Shown here one piece after another: positions 63,214-64,000 of a DNA stretch of 64,000 bases. A program made the position numbers and the translations under genes. The notes under the pieces are model-generated. The model did no database searches. It was not told where the DNA came from and saw only the letters and a program-made list of their open reading frames with translations. Origin of the DNA: Methylococcus capsulatus (GTDB lineage: Bacteria; Pseudomonadota; Gammaproteobacteria; Methylococcales; Methylococcaceae); assembly GCF_036864975.1 (NCBI RefSeq), contig NZ_CP104311.1, positions 3,289,513 to 3,353,512 of the forward strand, read 5' to 3'. Numbering within the stretch: the first letter of the stretch is position 1; every line of letters begins with the position of its first letter.

Positions 63214-63938
63214 GAATTTTGGGCCTCGGAAAAAGGAAGTGATCGGACCTAGCCGAGTTACCTCGACATGGGTGGTACACCGAACCTGTCCTAGCCCATG
63301 GGCACCCCCGCTTTCCCGAATCACGGTAACGCCTTTCACGGAAGGCTCGTGCCGCTCTCCTGCAAAAAGACGTCGTCGCGACCCACGACCTGCGGACTTA
63401 CGAAGCCGTGGATTCCTGGTTCAAAAAAGCCCGGGATCAAGAATCCACGAACGAAACGCCCCAAACCGTTTGGCCGCACCTCGTCCTACATCAGTGTACA
63501 ATGCGCTCTAACCCCTCAAATGTCCATTAAATTTGGAAAAAATAATATTGGGTTTTTCAGAAAAAGTGGCGTATGCTGAGCCAGGATTGTCGCCACTGAA
63601 GACCAATTTCGCCGCCTCCAGCAGCCGCATATCGTAAGTCCAGCCGGACCAGCGGGTGGTTGTTTTTCTCGATGCGCAGATCAGTCCGGCGCTGAGTTAA
63701 AGCACGTTAGAGCTTGAATTCAAGGGCATGGTGCTCTTTTTATTGGCCTTTTTCGATGCCGTGTTGCATCCTTGATGGAACCCAGCTCCACGACGTCCTG
63801 ATTTCGTACATTCAACTGCACTCCGCCAGAACATATTCCTGACCCGAGTCCGGGCTTCGGAAGTGATTGGCAGTGTCAACGGCTGATCGGGCTGACTCCG
63901 CAGCCATTTCCGTATTGCTTTCCATCGAGGATTTTTTC
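63214..63938. other. 725-base gap before the RRM gene
   Basis: No supportable gene. A minus-strand stretch about 63530-63690 keeps one frame open with protein-like composition (TYDMRLLEAAKLVFSGDNPG) but lacks a start, so it may be a gene remnant. A hairpin-forming inverted repeat sits at 63407-63449. The region 63500-63570 is AT-rich. The leader of the RNA-binding-protein gene occupies the right end. Confidence 0.4.
63407..63449. repeat. Inverted repeat, 9-bp arms
   Basis: CGTGGATTC (63407-63415) and GAATCCACG (63441-63449) are perfect complements around a 25-base loop that itself contains CTGG and CCGG. It could be a transcription hairpin or the trace of a small mobile element; there is no T-run after it. 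Confidence 0.6.
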
Positions 63939-64000
63939 ATGGCTAAGAAATTGTTTGTCGGCAACCTGAGTTACACCATTACCGACCGTGATCTTCAAGC
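63939..64000 (+). CDS. RRM-type RNA-binding protein (5' end only)
   Basis: The window cuts this gene after 20 codons. The start MAKKLFVGNLSYTITDRDLQ contains RNP2 (LFVGNL) of an RNA recognition motif. Small single-RRM proteins of this kind occur in many proteobacteria and cyanobacteria, often induced by cold. GAGG lies 9 bases before the ATG. Confidence 0.85.
   Translation, partial: MAKKLFVGNLSYTITDRDLQ

Noticed and set aside
63697-63879. A 60-codon minus-strand frame before the RRM gene
   Set aside because: No ribosome-binding site and no similarity I can recognise.

Overview
The window is a dense, roughly 60-65% G+C bacterial chromosome segment, almost all housekeeping genes. The gene content is gammaproteobacterial: hslU-end/DUF971/ubiE-ubiJ-ubiB, an RpoS-type sigma factor, two-subunit glyQ-glyS, biosynthetic speA, asd next to fimV, and LPS genes waaA and gmhB. 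From memory the protein sequences look closest to a Methylococcus-type methanotroph. No methane-oxidation gene lies in the window, so that placement is inference.

Layout. 1-3655: end of hslU, a DUF971 protein and the ubiquinone genes ubiE, ubiJ, ubiB. 3722-11054: a CxxC redoxin, pgk, rpoZ-spoT-ridA-recG, and a glycine-zipper lipoprotein. 11080-14956 (mostly minus): rsfS; a peptidoglycan transglycosylase gene of mltD type split by a 302-bp dispersed repeat; a divergent YafS-like methyltransferase; and a 59-aa membrane protein gene at 14777-14956. 15255-21291 (minus): ychF, a GDP-mannose enzyme, waaA, and rplI-DUF2232-rpsR-rpsF. 21439-29400 (plus): a good promoter, gltB-gltD, trkH. 29485-35152: a lipoprotein, rpoS, divergent acs, a P-II gene, a MarR regulator with a cysteine-rich tail, and speE. 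35223-42288 (plus): speA, a beta-hydroxyacid dehydrogenase, glyQ-glyS, gmhB, plsC.

42300-47526 holds an aminotransferase, an unknown membrane protein, and the little-studied Anbu group: a proteasome-like hydrolase divergent from a circularly permuted ATP-grasp protein and an alpha-E protein. A strong terminator follows, then the second copy of the 302-bp repeat, then nhaD. 49527-51645 encodes assimilatory sulfite reductase and DUF934. 51722-59132 (minus) reads adk, leuC, leuD, leuB, asd, fimV.

From 59133 to 63938 coding density drops. This part holds a Tat-exported iron superoxide dismutase, yjdM, an N-terminally short SPINDLY-type glycosyltransferase with AT-rich stretches, a possible zinc-ribbon ORF, and three long gaps without a supportable gene. 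The window ends in the first codons of an RRM-type RNA-binding protein. I found no tRNA, rRNA, CRISPR array or transposase.
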